Shown piece after piece: positions 1 to 12,392 of a stretch of DNA of 64,000 nucleotides. This DNA is from Trichoplax adhaerens (taxonomy: Eukaryota; Placozoa; Uniplacotomia; Trichoplacea; Trichoplacidae), in NCBI RefSeq assembly GCF_000150275.1, contig NW_002060960.1, positions 641,316-705,315 of the forward strand, in the 5' to 3' direction. How positions within the stretch are numbered: position 1 is the stretch's first letter; each line of letters starts with the position of its first letter. Under the pieces are notes generated by a model. It made no database searches. It was not told the DNA's origin and saw only the letters and a list, made by a program, of their open reading frames with translations. The position numbers and the translations under genes are program-made.

Positions 1-3000
1 ATCGTAAAAATGGAACTGATCTATTAAGAAATTGCAAGATCTGTCTTTTTCATTCTTGACAACGGACCATATGTTTAAATCATTCCAATCAAGCCTAAAT
101 TCGATACAGTATACGAAAGTAATTCCATCTCAAGTTCGATTGTACCGGCAATGTAATTGAGACAATAATGGACATCCATTTTCACTAGTAAAATACAGAA
201 AGGATCATGTTGAAGTAATTTATATATGGTCATAACGATTATTCTTGGTGATTGAATGTTTTTGCCCAAAATGCCAGTTTTATTAATCATTTTCCACCAT
301 TTTTGATGTTATTATTGTGATGTTTACGAAAACCCAAGAGTTTCACTAATAAGCTATAGTACATCCTCTTGATTGCTCTATCTTTTATATTTATTCAGTA
401 AATAAACGGGCTATGCATACAAAGTTGATCATTGACTGTTAATCAACGTATTCTGCCATGGTATTAGCCCCCTTGATATATAGAGTTACTTGATTTTTAG
501 CTTAGTGATTGCTATTTCATCCGATGATTCATGTAGATAACACGTATCGCCGTGAAAAAAAAAAAAATTTAGCTTCCCGTAGAATATCCGTTGTGTGGGT
601 TATTTTCCGTCATTGTAAATTTATTTAAGCATCACTTGAGGAAGGAAATCCATAGGAATAACCTATAAGTAATTTATATGAAACTATTAAACGAATCATT
701 GGCTATTTGTCCAAAATGATGCTATTTTTGATCGCATCATGGTGAAGAGTTACGCTAAGCTCGAGAACAATTCGATCTAACGGCTCTCTAACCTAATTTA
801 AACTTTGTAACTATCAACACGATTAAGCGCTTTTCTAGCCGGTTTACGTGGTTGCTAACCCCAAGTACAGAGTAGCAGTAAATGGCCTACAATACTATAG
901 GACACTGTTGTCCAAGTTGCTTCTGTCTCATCGACACTACTGCTCTTGTAGTATTTATTTTGCCCAATAATGTCGCCAACGATTTATTTTTAGAGTTGGC
1001 CCAATATGCCTCAATTTGATGAATTTCGCCCTAACTCTATTCTTGTCCACAATAAAAAACAACATCACAATAGCCATGTAACGTTCTAGTTTTTCAACTT
1101 TTCAATAGCATATTACCTTGTTTTCATTACAATCATCGAATGGAGTAATAACATTGTGAAGTAAAAGCGCGCCAATGTTGACCATGGGGTGCTATTATGG
1201 CTGTTGTAACTGTTGTTTTAAGTCTACAAATGGCAAATTTTGTCTACGTTGATAATTGCCATTCAGAGTAATTGTCTTGCAAATTGCATGGAAGCCATAG
1301 AGAGCCTGAAGGGTGATTTTCTTCAAGACGCTTTGACGTCATGGAAGGGAGGGAAAAACACATGGTTTAAATTACTATGCTTAGTCATAGATTAATTCAA
1401 CTTGAATAGCCGCTAAAAGGATTACTACTTTAATTTCAATAAGAATCGTTAGCACAAGAATAGCACACTTGGACATTGAAAGGAAAGACAAGGCCAACGC
1501 CTAATCAAGAACGATAGCAATACTGTATTCTATTGTAAGACGCGAAAAATTACAATTCGGTACTTATTCAACTCCACATGGTAAACATCACGATGAGACT
1601 AATGAGTCAAGATCGATTGGATCCTATATTTAATGGCAATCGAAATGCGTTTCTGTACTTATTGACGCAAATATTATAAACACAATCAGGCTAATAAGTC
1701 AAGATCGATAGCATACTATATTGATTAATGGTAGTAAAAATGCATTTCTGTACTTGTTGACTCGATAGCATAGACAACTTGAAGAGATTAAGGAGTCAAA
1801 ATCGATAGGATACTATTTTTAATTGCAATAGAATTGCATTACTATACCGATTGAATTCGATAATCGAACAGCTCAACCCGAAGAGACTAAGAAGTCAAAA
1901 CCTATATCATTCAATTCGATATCATGATCTACACGAATGAGACTAATTTGGTAAAGATCGATAGGTACTCTATTCAATTGGAATACGCGTAGAATTGCAT
2001 TTCTGTACTTATTGACTGTGAAGTCGATATGATGAATAACACGATGAAAATTATTAAACTCGTGGAATGATCAAATTTATTTATTCAATGTCAAGGGAAA
2101 ACAGAGTACGTTCTTCATTGATTTGTTATTTTGAGTCAAGATCAAATTGAAATTGTTGACCTTATCGATCGAACAGATCATAATAACATTGTCAATTATT
2201 CAAGATTAGAGGAGGGAATTTGTATTTATTCTCCTCACTATTTTAAGAGTAGTAAGGAGATTGCTTTGCTATTTGATTTTTCATGCATAACTAAATAGAA
2301 TCCACTATGATAATATAGAAAATCATTTCAGACACTTATGTACAGTATCATGTTATCCTTTCACGGAGAAAGAATGACTAATTTAAATAGTGGACATCCG
2401 GTCATAGTATGATATTACCCCACTATTCTACAATGCCATCTGAAATTTCCGTCCATGACTACCTGGACATAATATCGTTAGGTTTAGTAAAAGGATTTTA
2501 TCCTTAGTCGTAGAATTGATCAAAGAGGAACCAATACAGCTGTCTTTTAATAGCATATATACGAAAATTCACATCAACGACAACTTGAACTTAATGTTCT
2601 TCCTTGTGAAAAAAAGAATGAGATCGTTTGTTATACTGCCAATTAAAGAATAGAGTTTCAATTTGAAAAGGAGCATCAAGATGGCGTAGACTTGTATTTA
2701 TTCTGACTATTGCAATACCATCTGCTAATTCTATTGCTATCTTTTCAAATGGCACTGGTAGTATATAATTACATTTTCATACTTTAGCTACAATGATTCG
2801 ATCTATCAAGACCATATTCCTACCTTGATCCATAGAACTAGCTAGAATAAGTGAAATGTGTGCAATTTTTATACAAACTAATCGGCGATTCGAATGACTA
2901 GTTCACACTGAGCATTGTCCTACTTTCAATATTTTTACAAGATCAGCCAATATCGTTTTTCAATCAATTGTAATTATAGTATAGTCATATCGTGTCGGTT

Positions 3001-3032
3001 TTTGTTGATTAGATTTGAAAAGATAATTAAAC
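1..3032. other. AT-rich intergenic DNA upstream of the first SLC6 gene
   Basis: No gene that I can support. A short open frame on the minus strand (75-290) and a 48-codon one (about 875-1030, minus) match no family I know. The block holds an A13 run near 555-567 and a minisatellite-like array at 1560-2060, listed separately. The last ~40 bases before 3033 must include the 5' UTR of the downstream gene, but I see no convincing TATA box. Confidence 0.5.
1560..2060. repeat. Diverged tandem repeat, about 5 copies of ~95 bp
   Basis: A core like GAGACTAATGAGTCAAGATC recurs at about 1594, 1687, 1784, 1883 and 1939. Most copies are followed by a GCATTTCTGTACTTATTGAC-like segment (about 1650, 1744 and 2007). 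Copies are diverged, and the last interval is shorter (about 56 bp). Confidence 0.8.
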
Positions 3033-6000
3033 ATGTCTGAAAAGAAGCCCTATGAAGAAGGTGGTGAAGAAGAGCCTGAACGAGGCCATTGGGGACATAA
3101 GATGGATTTTCTCCTGTCTTGTATCGGCTATGCTGTAGGTCTTGGCAACGTCTGGAGATTTCCGTACTTGTGTGCCGCAAGTGGAGGCGGTAAGCAAAAA
3201 ATCCTTTTGATAAATTGAGTTTAAAGTTTGATTCTGCTTTCGTTCAAGATCAATGATACATTGCTGGGATCGAGAGTACAGAGAGAACTGTAAAGTTATA
3301 CTTTTACGAATATGAAAAGTGACACTCAATGCAAATGTAATATTGATCATCTTCTGTTCTACCCTAGGTGCTTTCTTAATTCCTTACTGCATCATGTTGA
3401 TCCTTGTTGGTATACCAATTTTCTTTATGGAATTGACTATTGGTCAGTATTCACAAGAAGGACCACTCAAAGTTTGGGAAAATATCTTTCCATTGCTAAA
3501 AGGTAAATTATATCTTGACCTCAATGGCTAAAAATGTCACCCTAAATTAGATTGCATCAGTAGCTCATGACGGGCAAATATCACTGTGCGCTAGAAATAA
3601 TGCAATTCTACATTTTAAACATATGAAAAAAATGAGAATACCTTAAGCTTGTACTGATCCATTACAATAAACATTTTTATGGATATTTAGGAGTTGGTTA
3701 TGCTATGTTAGTCTGCTCTTTTGGTGTTGGAATTTACTATAATATCATCATTGCATGGTGCTATTACTTTTTATTTGCTTCCATGCAAAGTAAATTACCT
3801 TGGGCAAGCTGTGGTAATCCGTGGAACACTGCTCTCTGCAGGACTAGCGTTACCCGTTGCCCAACAGCGAATGTTACTAACACGACAGGAGTTGTTACTA
3901 CTGTTGCTCCAACCACAATGGCGAACAATATGACGAATTTGACTGCTTGCATTCCTAAAGGATTTAAAGTCACTTCTCCTAGTGAAGAATATTGGAAGTA
4001 AGTTAGCTCTACCTTGAAATAACTAACATAGAAGAGGTATCGCGCTGATTTGGATTGCGTCCAACACCATACATCACTACTTTCACACTGATCTTTTCGA
4101 TAATTTTAGATAGCCAATACGTAATTTAATTGAATAACTTTTTATTGGCTGTAGCTTCCTATTGATCATTTAACTTTAATCTATGTAGTAAACAAGTATT
4201 AGATATTAGCAAAGGAATTGGTGAGGCAGGCCATATTCGTTGGCATTTAGCTCTCTGCTTATTACTTGCTTGGATTGTTATCTACTTTTGCATCTTTAAA
4301 GGAATCAAATCCTCTGGCAAGGTGAATAAAATAGAATGATTGAAATTTATTGATGTCAATCAGTTTATTCAATTATAATAATGGTAACATCCGTTGATGA
4401 TCGCTTTTCTAGGTCGTTTACTTCTCTGCTACCTTCCCTTATGTTGTCTTGGTTATTCTGTTGATCCGTGGTGTTACCCTGAAAGGGCATCTAGAAGGAA
4501 TTAATTTCTATCTCACGCCTCGATGGGAGAAACTTTCAGATGCAAATGTGTGGGCTTCCGCTACTACTCAAATTTTCTTCTCACTTAGTGTTGGATTCGG
4601 AGGTTTAATTACTATGGCCAGCTATAACAAGTTCTACAATAATTGCTTTAGGTACAGTATCCAAGATCTTCGATATCAACTAACTCTATCTCAATTGTTA
4701 ACACATTGTTGGCTTTTCAGCAGCAAAATATATCCAGTATAAATAGACTTTAACTTACTGTTTATATCTGTTAATTCTAAAATATAGGGATTCTCTAACA
4801 GTATCTCTCATCAACTGTGGTACAAGTTTCTTTGCTGGTTTTGTAATCTTTTCTGTAGTTGGTTTCATGGCCAATTCCTCAGGCAGACAAGTATCTGAGG
4901 TTGCTGATCAAGGTAATAAAGATTTAGAAATTTTCATTACACGCGTCAAATGAATCTTTGTCATAGTCTGCTTATTACAATAAGGAATGGATCAATTATT
5001 TTGTAACATTTATTTCCTAGGATGGATTTAATTAGACTGTATAAATGATTGACGATGTTACTGTAATATATCGCTTAATCCGATTAAAAAATTCATTTTT
5101 TGCAGGTGTTAGCTTAGCCTTTATCGTTTATCCAGCTGCTGTAGCTGAAATGCCTGTATCGCAGTTATGGTCGATCATATTTTTCTTCATGTTGATCACC
5201 TTGGGTATGGATAGTCAGGTAAAATTTCTGCTTGCAAACTATTCATTCTTGACTAATTAATTTATAACTAATGCTAAGAGAGAGATAGTAACGCTATACT
5301 ATACAGATAAAGAAAAATAATCTATATAGCTCAATCTGCTACTAACATTGATCGATCTTGTCTATTGGATCCTTAGTTTGCATTTATGGAAACAATCATT
5401 ACCGCTGCTGTTGATGAATACCCCAAAGTTTTAAGAGCTAAAAAATGGTTCATCTCCATGATTGGTTGTATCACTCTCTACTTCTTGGGATTGCCATGCA
5501 TTACCCAAGCTGGTGCTTACGTCTTACAATTGATGGATGATCATGTCGCTGGTATCTCCCTGTTGATCTTGTGCATCTTTGAAGTTATTGGCTGCGGTTG
5601 GGGCTACGGTGCGTCGATTAATTTGCAAACAATCTAATTGGGATAACCTATAATTGTTTTAAAAGCCATAGATTTGATCTGAGTTATTGATCTAATATTT
5701 CTGTGTTATACAGGCGCCTTCCAATTGATGAAAGATGTAGAAAAAATGATTGGCTATAAACCATTCTTGTATTACTGGTGGATAGGTTGCTGGAAGTTCT
5801 TGTCTCTTGCCACTTTACTAGTAAGTACTTCAAATTTGGCCAAAACTTTTACTTTTTTCATAGCAATATATGAAGCTGCTCTCCATGCATGCCTTCGATG
5901 ATGTATCATTGCCAATACGAGCATAGCATTGATTAACATTTTTTCTTGTTGTTCTAGTTTGTTACAATCTTTAAAATTGTTGGTTATAAGAAATCTTCAT

Positions 6001-6334
6001 TTGGTGGTAAGCCCATGCCCGATTGGGCCGACGGTGTTGGCTGGTTTATGGCCTGCTGTTCAATGGTTTTCATCCCAGGAGTTGCACTCTATAAAATGTT
6101 TACTACTGATGGCTCTTGGAGTGAGGTTGGTTGATAAAATTAGTGATCATGCTACTTCTTTCTGGTAATCCATGATAGCACTAGATCACTCGCTAATACT
6201 AATTTCTTGTCACATTATAGCGTTTTCGAATCTTGACAACACCTCGTGATGACAAATATGGTGATTTGCAAATTAGCGCTGTCGAACATGAGCTAAGAAA
6301 AGAAAACGGCCATAATATGGAACAAACTGTTTAA
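3033..6334 (+). CDS. SLC6 Na+/Cl- neurotransmitter:amino-acid symporter, glycine-transporter-like
   Basis: Plasma-membrane symporter of the SLC6 (LeuT-fold) family, 609 aa, 12 TM helices. Exons: 3033-3189, 3368-3502, 3691-3997, 4189-4321, 4413-4651, 4788-4912, 5106-5218, 5377-5608, 5714-5820, 5958-6125, 6221-6334; all junctions are GT..AG and the frame is continuous. Visible signatures are [11 protein letters not shown] in TM1 and GGGAFLIPY entering TM2. The TM2-3/EL2 region resembles glycine transporters ([12 protein letters not shown], Cys138/Cys147), with four N-glycosylation sequons at Asn158, 161, 177 and 180. Functional residues by family alignment: Asn39 (Na1), Arg42 and Asp457 (outer gate pair), Tyr114 and Phe300 (aromatic gate), Ser301/Asn333/Ser337 (Cl-/Na1), Asp401/Ser402 (Na2). 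All are canonical. Gly36 replaces the Asp of monoamine transporters, so an amino-acid substrate (glycine or similar) is likely; the exact substrate is inference. ATG3033 is the first Met in frame and gives a usual-length N terminus. Confidence 0.93.
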
Positions 6335-7469
6335 ATATGTAAGCAAGAGATGATTAAAAAGGGCGCATCACCGAATCCATTTCAAACTATTCCTTTTCTT
6401 TAAGTAATAATTCGATGAAATATCCCGATTAGTGTGTTTTTGTTTTTTTCTTATTCAAGTAAATTGTATGTACTCGTATGCTTAACAACGCATGGGCTAT
6501 GGATTAATAGGCTTGAGCAGAACTAATATCTATTTCATTAATTTCACTTGGTACGTAATTTAAATTCAACTTTTATTTATTCCTCTATTAATATTAAATT
6601 AGTCAATATACGTATGACTAAGAGATGATATCTTAAGCGTAGAGCTAGCTCCATCGTAAGTCATCAAATTTATTATAGTAGCATGGAATGTTGGTTAAGT
6701 TTCATTTTTGATAATTAATAAGCCCAATATTAATCCTTGTTAACGATAGAAGTTAACCACTTATTTTAACCTAAAATCGATGTATTTGGTATTGATGATA
6801 ACAAGTGGCTTTTCTACATCATCTCATTGCATCAGTTTACTTCCTTTTAATGTTCAATGGATGAAGTAATATGGTATCTCGGTAATCGATACTGCCCTAT
6901 CAGTCTATGTCGACCACTTTGTTCATGATATTGGCGAGTAGAATATTAGCTTGATGCTAGGTAACCTTTCTAATATCCGACTGCGAAAGCATAATATATT
7001 TCTGGTAAATATCGTTGTTAATAGTCGCGAAGAGTTTACTTTTTACAATCGATCAGTGTATTCTGGTAGAATGTTCATCTACTTGCTATTGATCATCAGC
7101 TGTGCCAGTCATGATGTTTTCTAAATATGCTAAGCTGCAGCTTTTCGCTTCAGCTTTAAAATAAATGTTGATGGGCTTCCTTGAAGATCGATTGTGTATT
7201 TTTTGATGAGTTACAACTTTAATAGCATACTACAATTTTTTCGTCATTTTATTGAAAAATCTGCTGTAGTCATAGATTTATTCGACAGTGCAATTTATCA
7301 ACGGTTTTTATCTTTAGTTTAGAAAACTATGGTAAGATTAGCAATCTTATTACTGCAAGATGTTAGCTTCAATTATATGCCAAATCTGGAAGTAGTTTGA
7401 TATTACCATTAGCAAATTGGAAAAGATATCAATTTTCATAGCATGATCATGAGATACTGTATCGACGTA

Positions 7470-7935
7470 GTTGTAAAGTGATATTTACTCCTTTCCATGG
7501 CATGCAAATCACCAATCAGATAAAGTATTATCAGGAACTGCATTTCTACCGTATCCAACTAAAGCGATCCTTGTAGATATAATAAACTTACTGCAGAAAG
7601 CTAAACCCTATCAAGAAATATTGCATATAGTAATAAAGTAAAGTGAAAATTACTCCTTTCCAAGGCATACAAGTCGCTAATCAGATTTAGTATGATCAGG
7701 ACCTGATTTCTACCGTATCTATAACAGAAGTTACCTATGCAAATATAATGACCTTATTACCTTGAGCTAAGTGTTATCAAGAAATATTGGATATTGTTAT
7801 AAAGTAAAGTGATAAATACTTTTCAGAGCGTACAAGCCGCTAATTAGATAGAACTTAATCGGGAAATTCAATTTTATCGTATCTAACAAAAGCAATTCAC
7901 GCAACTATAATAACCTTATTACAGAAAGCTCAACT
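7470..7935. repeat. Tandem repeat, 3 diverged copies of ~165 bp
   Basis: Units begin TAAAGTGATATTTACTCC (about 7473), TAAAGTGAAAATTACTCC (7637) and TAAAGTGATAAATACTTT (7805). Shared blocks include a TTTCTACCGTATC-like segment and AATATAATAACCTTATTAC. Confidence 0.8.
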
Positions 7936-10634
7936 CATGATACTGGTCTATATTCGTACGCGGATTGCTAGTAAATTTACATCAGTCGAAATATTCGAAT
8001 GGATCACACCAATTTATTGCTGTATATTCGATGCTAAAACATGGCTATGAATGAAATTGAATGATTTTCTACCGGTAGACAGTCTTATTTATCATTGGTA
8101 TTATCTGAGTGATTATTTAGAGTTTAATGTAACCTTTCTTCCCATCGCTACGACAATAGTGAAAGCGAGAATTGCTTACGTTTTATGATTTGCTACCGAT
8201 AAAATTCAGACACACAAAATTAGACTAGAGGACATTATTAGCAGCTCTTTAATCTAGAGAAGTATATTGGACTTCTCAGGTAATGATATAATTTTATTGC
8301 CAAGGAAAATCTTTGTTTAACAATTCTTTGGTAGTATAGGGAAGAAAAGTAACTGAAGCGTTGGGAACAAATAAATCAATATCTAGCCATTGATGTAATT
8401 ATTTAATTTGTAAATTTCTTTAACAACCGTAAAAATAAACAAAAAATTATTATTTACTGTTTATCTTGGTAATGGATGAGAATTAAGTAGTGGAATTAGT
8501 TATTTGGAGATAGCATTGACTCTTTTTCAATGTTTTCATAATTTTACAAAGCTACATGAAAATTAGGTGGTAATAATGGATTATCATGATTTAATTAAAC
8601 CGGCTTATGCGTATTAATATATTCGTTTAGGTTACTTATTCTAAAATGTTTAGAATTTTTTACATTGAGGGCAATCTTGATTGCAGCATCTTCGACGGGA
8701 TGAATTGCCTGCTACTGTCCTTATTGCATGTTTGGTACTGTTCTTGCAATTTGGCTACTCTATATCCATGTTCAGTGAGACTGCTGATTTTCTTCAAATC
8801 GATTTAGGCTACGTAATTAAATAGTGCTGATGGTAGAAATCAATACGCTTCAAAACACGATCATTTCCTAAATCATTGGAATTCGAAGTGCATCACTGAA
8901 ATACTATCCAAAACAAAAGTGCCGGACTACAGAAAATTTCCTACTAGTAAACCTCTTTTATAGCTTGTCAGAGCTTCGATTCTTCTTATATCCTCATCGA
9001 TGTAATGAAAAACTTACCCGAAAATCAAAACTGATTATAGCCTGTATTTTAGTTTATAAATAGATACTAAGCGCAGCAAATAGGCAATCAAATTAATCAT
9101 AATATGGACACCAAAATATCAATAGTATGTGGACAACTACCGTATCTGTTAAGGAAGCAGATAAGGAGAAAAGTTCTAATGTCGTCAACGTTGCTATTTT
9201 AGTACTGTTGAATTCTCATAGCGTAATTATACACTATTGTTTATAGATTGTTGTTAATCTCTAGTTATTAAATAAGATAAGCTCAGTAAAAATTAAGTAT
9301 TAATATTATTAGTTTGACTTTATTAACGCTTTGTGATATCATGGCCTTTGAAGAATTCAATCTTACAAATTTCTGCAATTGTGTAAGTGATTTTCATTAC
9401 TGATGTTAGATGAAAAATGTTATAAAATATGGCACATCTGTGCCAAGATATTGAGATGAATTTTAAGCAATAGATGAACGATCTCTCGGATATTACATCA
9501 CAAATTGCCCTAATTTGGCCGAAATTCGACGATATATCTTCATTTTGATTGAACTACATCCTCGTAGAATTAACTTTTATTTTCCATTTAAATTATAAAC
9601 TTGCAAATTTTCATCACGTCTTAATCTTAAAATCAAATTTTAAACTTTCAAAAACTCTTCTAATTTATGGGGTCATTATATCACCATAGTGAAAGTAACG
9701 CTTTTTAGTCCATTTGGACAATGAATTATTATAACGTAATCGTTGCTAATAGTGCAAGTTATGAAATGAACAACTGCTAATTTACGCCAATACAACAAAT
9801 TGGCGATGGAAAAATAAGTTATTTGCCTCTGCTGCCCTAAATGATTTACTAAACATTACATTAACATCAATATCTGAGTTTGAGTGTTTTCGACGATATC
9901 TTAACCGTCATCGCGGAAGGTAACTCCAATAACGGTACTTATTCCTCAGAAAATGGCAATTCTATTGATAACTTGGATTAAAATATCATTTTAGTAGAAA
10001 TAGCGCCGATGGCGCCTAAGATGTCGTCAAAGTTCGCTGAAATCAAAGTACCAACTATGATAAGCATTCTTTTACTGATACTGATAATCTAGAAAAATCG
10101 GAAATATTTCTGTATTACTATTTTGGAGTCTTTAGTTCATTCATTGATTACAATTGTCGTCGTAAGTGATTGTAATAAACTTTAAAAGAAATGAATTCAA
10201 TGAAGTAGTGATAAAATTTGATGCAATAGGTTTCTTTATCCCAAAGCTTTCCCCAGAAATGCATTGAATGATTCAAGGGAATCCATTGATAGTCTATAGC
10301 TACCTTGTTGGCTGATTAAAGAAACCACACCTCTTTATTATATGATTTTTAATTGATATACTCGAAAAACTTATTTACCTCTAAAATCACAATCATCAAC
10401 TTTATGATAGGTATAATCAAAGAAAATAAAAGTAGATATAATACAACTTTAAGACTATGAGATTGCCGTGAATTTTGTAAATTGCTAACAAGGATAATTC
10501 GGTAATCACCCAAACCAATTTACCGTTGACGCCGCGTTTGATCCATTAACACCTAGCAATTTCTGCTGATAAAGTACAAATACCAAGTATGTAATAGCTA
10601 ATACATAGTTAGAACAAAGCTAGGATTAGAGATC

Positions 10635-10845
10635 TTAGACGTTAGACAAATACTACTGCTTTAACGGACTCAAATGATACTGCTTTTGTGGCAGATATGA
10701 CAAAACTATTGCAAGAGACGCTAGATACTGGACACATACTATTGTCGTAACAGATTAAAATGATATTGCTTCCATGTCAGATATAACAAAATTAGCACCA
10801 GAAATATTAGACATTTAATATATATTGTTATTCTAGCAGATTTTA
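10635..10845. repeat. Tandem repeat, 2-3 copies of ~86 bp
   Basis: CAAATGATACTGCTTTTGTG at 10671 recurs as AAAATGATATTGCTTCCATG at 10757. Both are followed by GCAGATATGACAAAA-like sequence. A third, more diverged unit follows to about 10845. Confidence 0.7.
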
Positions 10846-10981
10846 CTTTCATTCCTGATATTTTTACTAGAAATTAAATTAGTTCTTAGTTATGTATGCG
10901 CATTAATGCGATTGTTATCGATGTATTTTCTATTACAGTGTTTCTATCATTTTCTAAGATTCTCAGTTGAAGCTGATTTTG

Positions 10982-11052
10982 ATTTGGTACATTCTAATTT
11001 GGTACATTCTAAGTAACAAATATAAAAGATTGTAAGTCTAGGCTAATCAGTA
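10982..11052 (+). promoter_or_regulatory. Candidate TATA/initiator core promoter upstream of the second SLC6 gene
   Basis: TATAAAAG at 11021 is followed 26 nt later by TCAGTAAC (11047), a spacing and sequence fitting a metazoan TATA + Inr core promoter. Immediately upstream is a short direct repeat, ATTTGGTACATTCTAA in two adjacent copies (about 10982-11012). It lies 1.35 kb before the ATG of the downstream SLC6 gene on the same strand, so a 5' non-coding exon would be needed. The assignment is inference. Confidence 0.3.
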
Positions 11053-11699
11053 ACCAGTAGAGGTAGGTTTAGTTTAGTGCTATAGGTTACCTATATAGTA
11101 CCGTCATGTTTTCTATACATCATAGCAACTACAGTATGATATGATGCAATTAATAGTAAGAAGAATACGACATGAAAACTACTAACGAATCAGAGGTTAA
11201 CTTAGTCACTAGCAAAATATTTGTATACGCATTGATTTGACGAACATTCAGTACATTGTATTCCACTTAGGTGATTCAGCGATTGATGATGATTAACATT
11301 AGCTTTAATAAGACAGGTCAACAGTAAATTTGACTTTAAAGCAACTTAGAAAGAATAGAGCAGGTTGCTTTAGCTGATTTTGTGGACTTTTGTAATAAAG
11401 TACTATTTCTAACCCCTACTATAGAAAAGCTACTTAGTAAAAGGGCTTCTAGTATTAGGAGATAAATACAGTTTATTACTTGAATTTATTGTTGAATATT
11501 AAAGTAGCAAGCGCAGACTGCGTAATCTAAACACAGCTAGGTCTCAGACTAAACTCCCAGAAGAGTCAGTCTTTGGATCCTTTAGAATCAAGGAGCCTTA
11601 CATTTCACTAAAGCTATAATTATCGTTATTAAATTACCCACCAATAGTAATTAACTATTTTGCCATCTAAATATAGTCTCTAGAATCTATTTCCTACAA

Positions 11700-12260
11700 C
11701 TCTAAATTGTAGTATCCATTTTTAGCAGATCTTATTTTCCCTGGTGAATGATATGCAATGATATAAATTAATACGAATTTCTTTAAGCAGAATAAACTGT
11801 ATTCACTAAAGCTGATATGAATTATATAATTGTACATTGTTTATCGGTTATGCATGAATCTTCATTATCGATAAATGAGTGCTTCTGATGTATATGTAAA
11901 ATAATATTCTATGATGTAAAGCTATAGTTACAGTTATAGTATCCATTTTTTAGGAGACTCTATTTCACCTGCTAAACGGCTTACTATGATATAAATTAAT
12001 AAGAATTTCTCTAAGCAGGATTAACTGCATCTACTACAGCTGATATGCAATATTTATCGGTTATGCATAAATTTTCATTATGGATAAAGGAGCAGTTATG
12101 ATATACGCGAAACGATATGTTATGATTTAAAGTTAATACAAATTTTTTAAGTAGAATAGCAGACAGTTTTTTATTTGAACTGCTTCACTACTGCTGATAT
12201 GAATTATTTACGGCTTATAGCGGAATCTTCATTATTGACAAATAAGTACTTAAGATGTAT
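11700..12260. repeat. Tandem repeat, about 3 diverged copies of ~150-230 bp
   Basis: AGTATCCATTTTTAG at 11711 recurs at 11938. TTTATCGGTTATGCAT at about 11839 recurs at about 12053, and in weaker form at about 12206, each followed by ATCTTCATTAT-like sequence and a GATAAA/GACAAA-like block. The array ends about 130 bp before the start codon of the downstream gene. Confidence 0.7.
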
Positions 12261-12392
12261 TAGATAAATAAGCACTTACGATGTATTGGTTTTGCGAAAA
12301 TTTAATATTGCTTATTAAAAGTATTTTTAAAAATTTTACTAAATTGTCGATCAGAGTCTTCGAAACAACTAAGTAACTCTACCGGTAATACA

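Larger units (their letters stand above)
6335..12392. other. Intergenic DNA between the two SLC6 paralogues
   Basis: No coding potential found by eye. The first part must carry the 3' UTR of the upstream gene. The rest is AT-rich sequence with three tandem-repeat arrays (7470-7935, 10635-10845, 11700-12260) and a TATA/initiator-like pair at 11021-11052, all listed separately. Confidence 0.5.
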
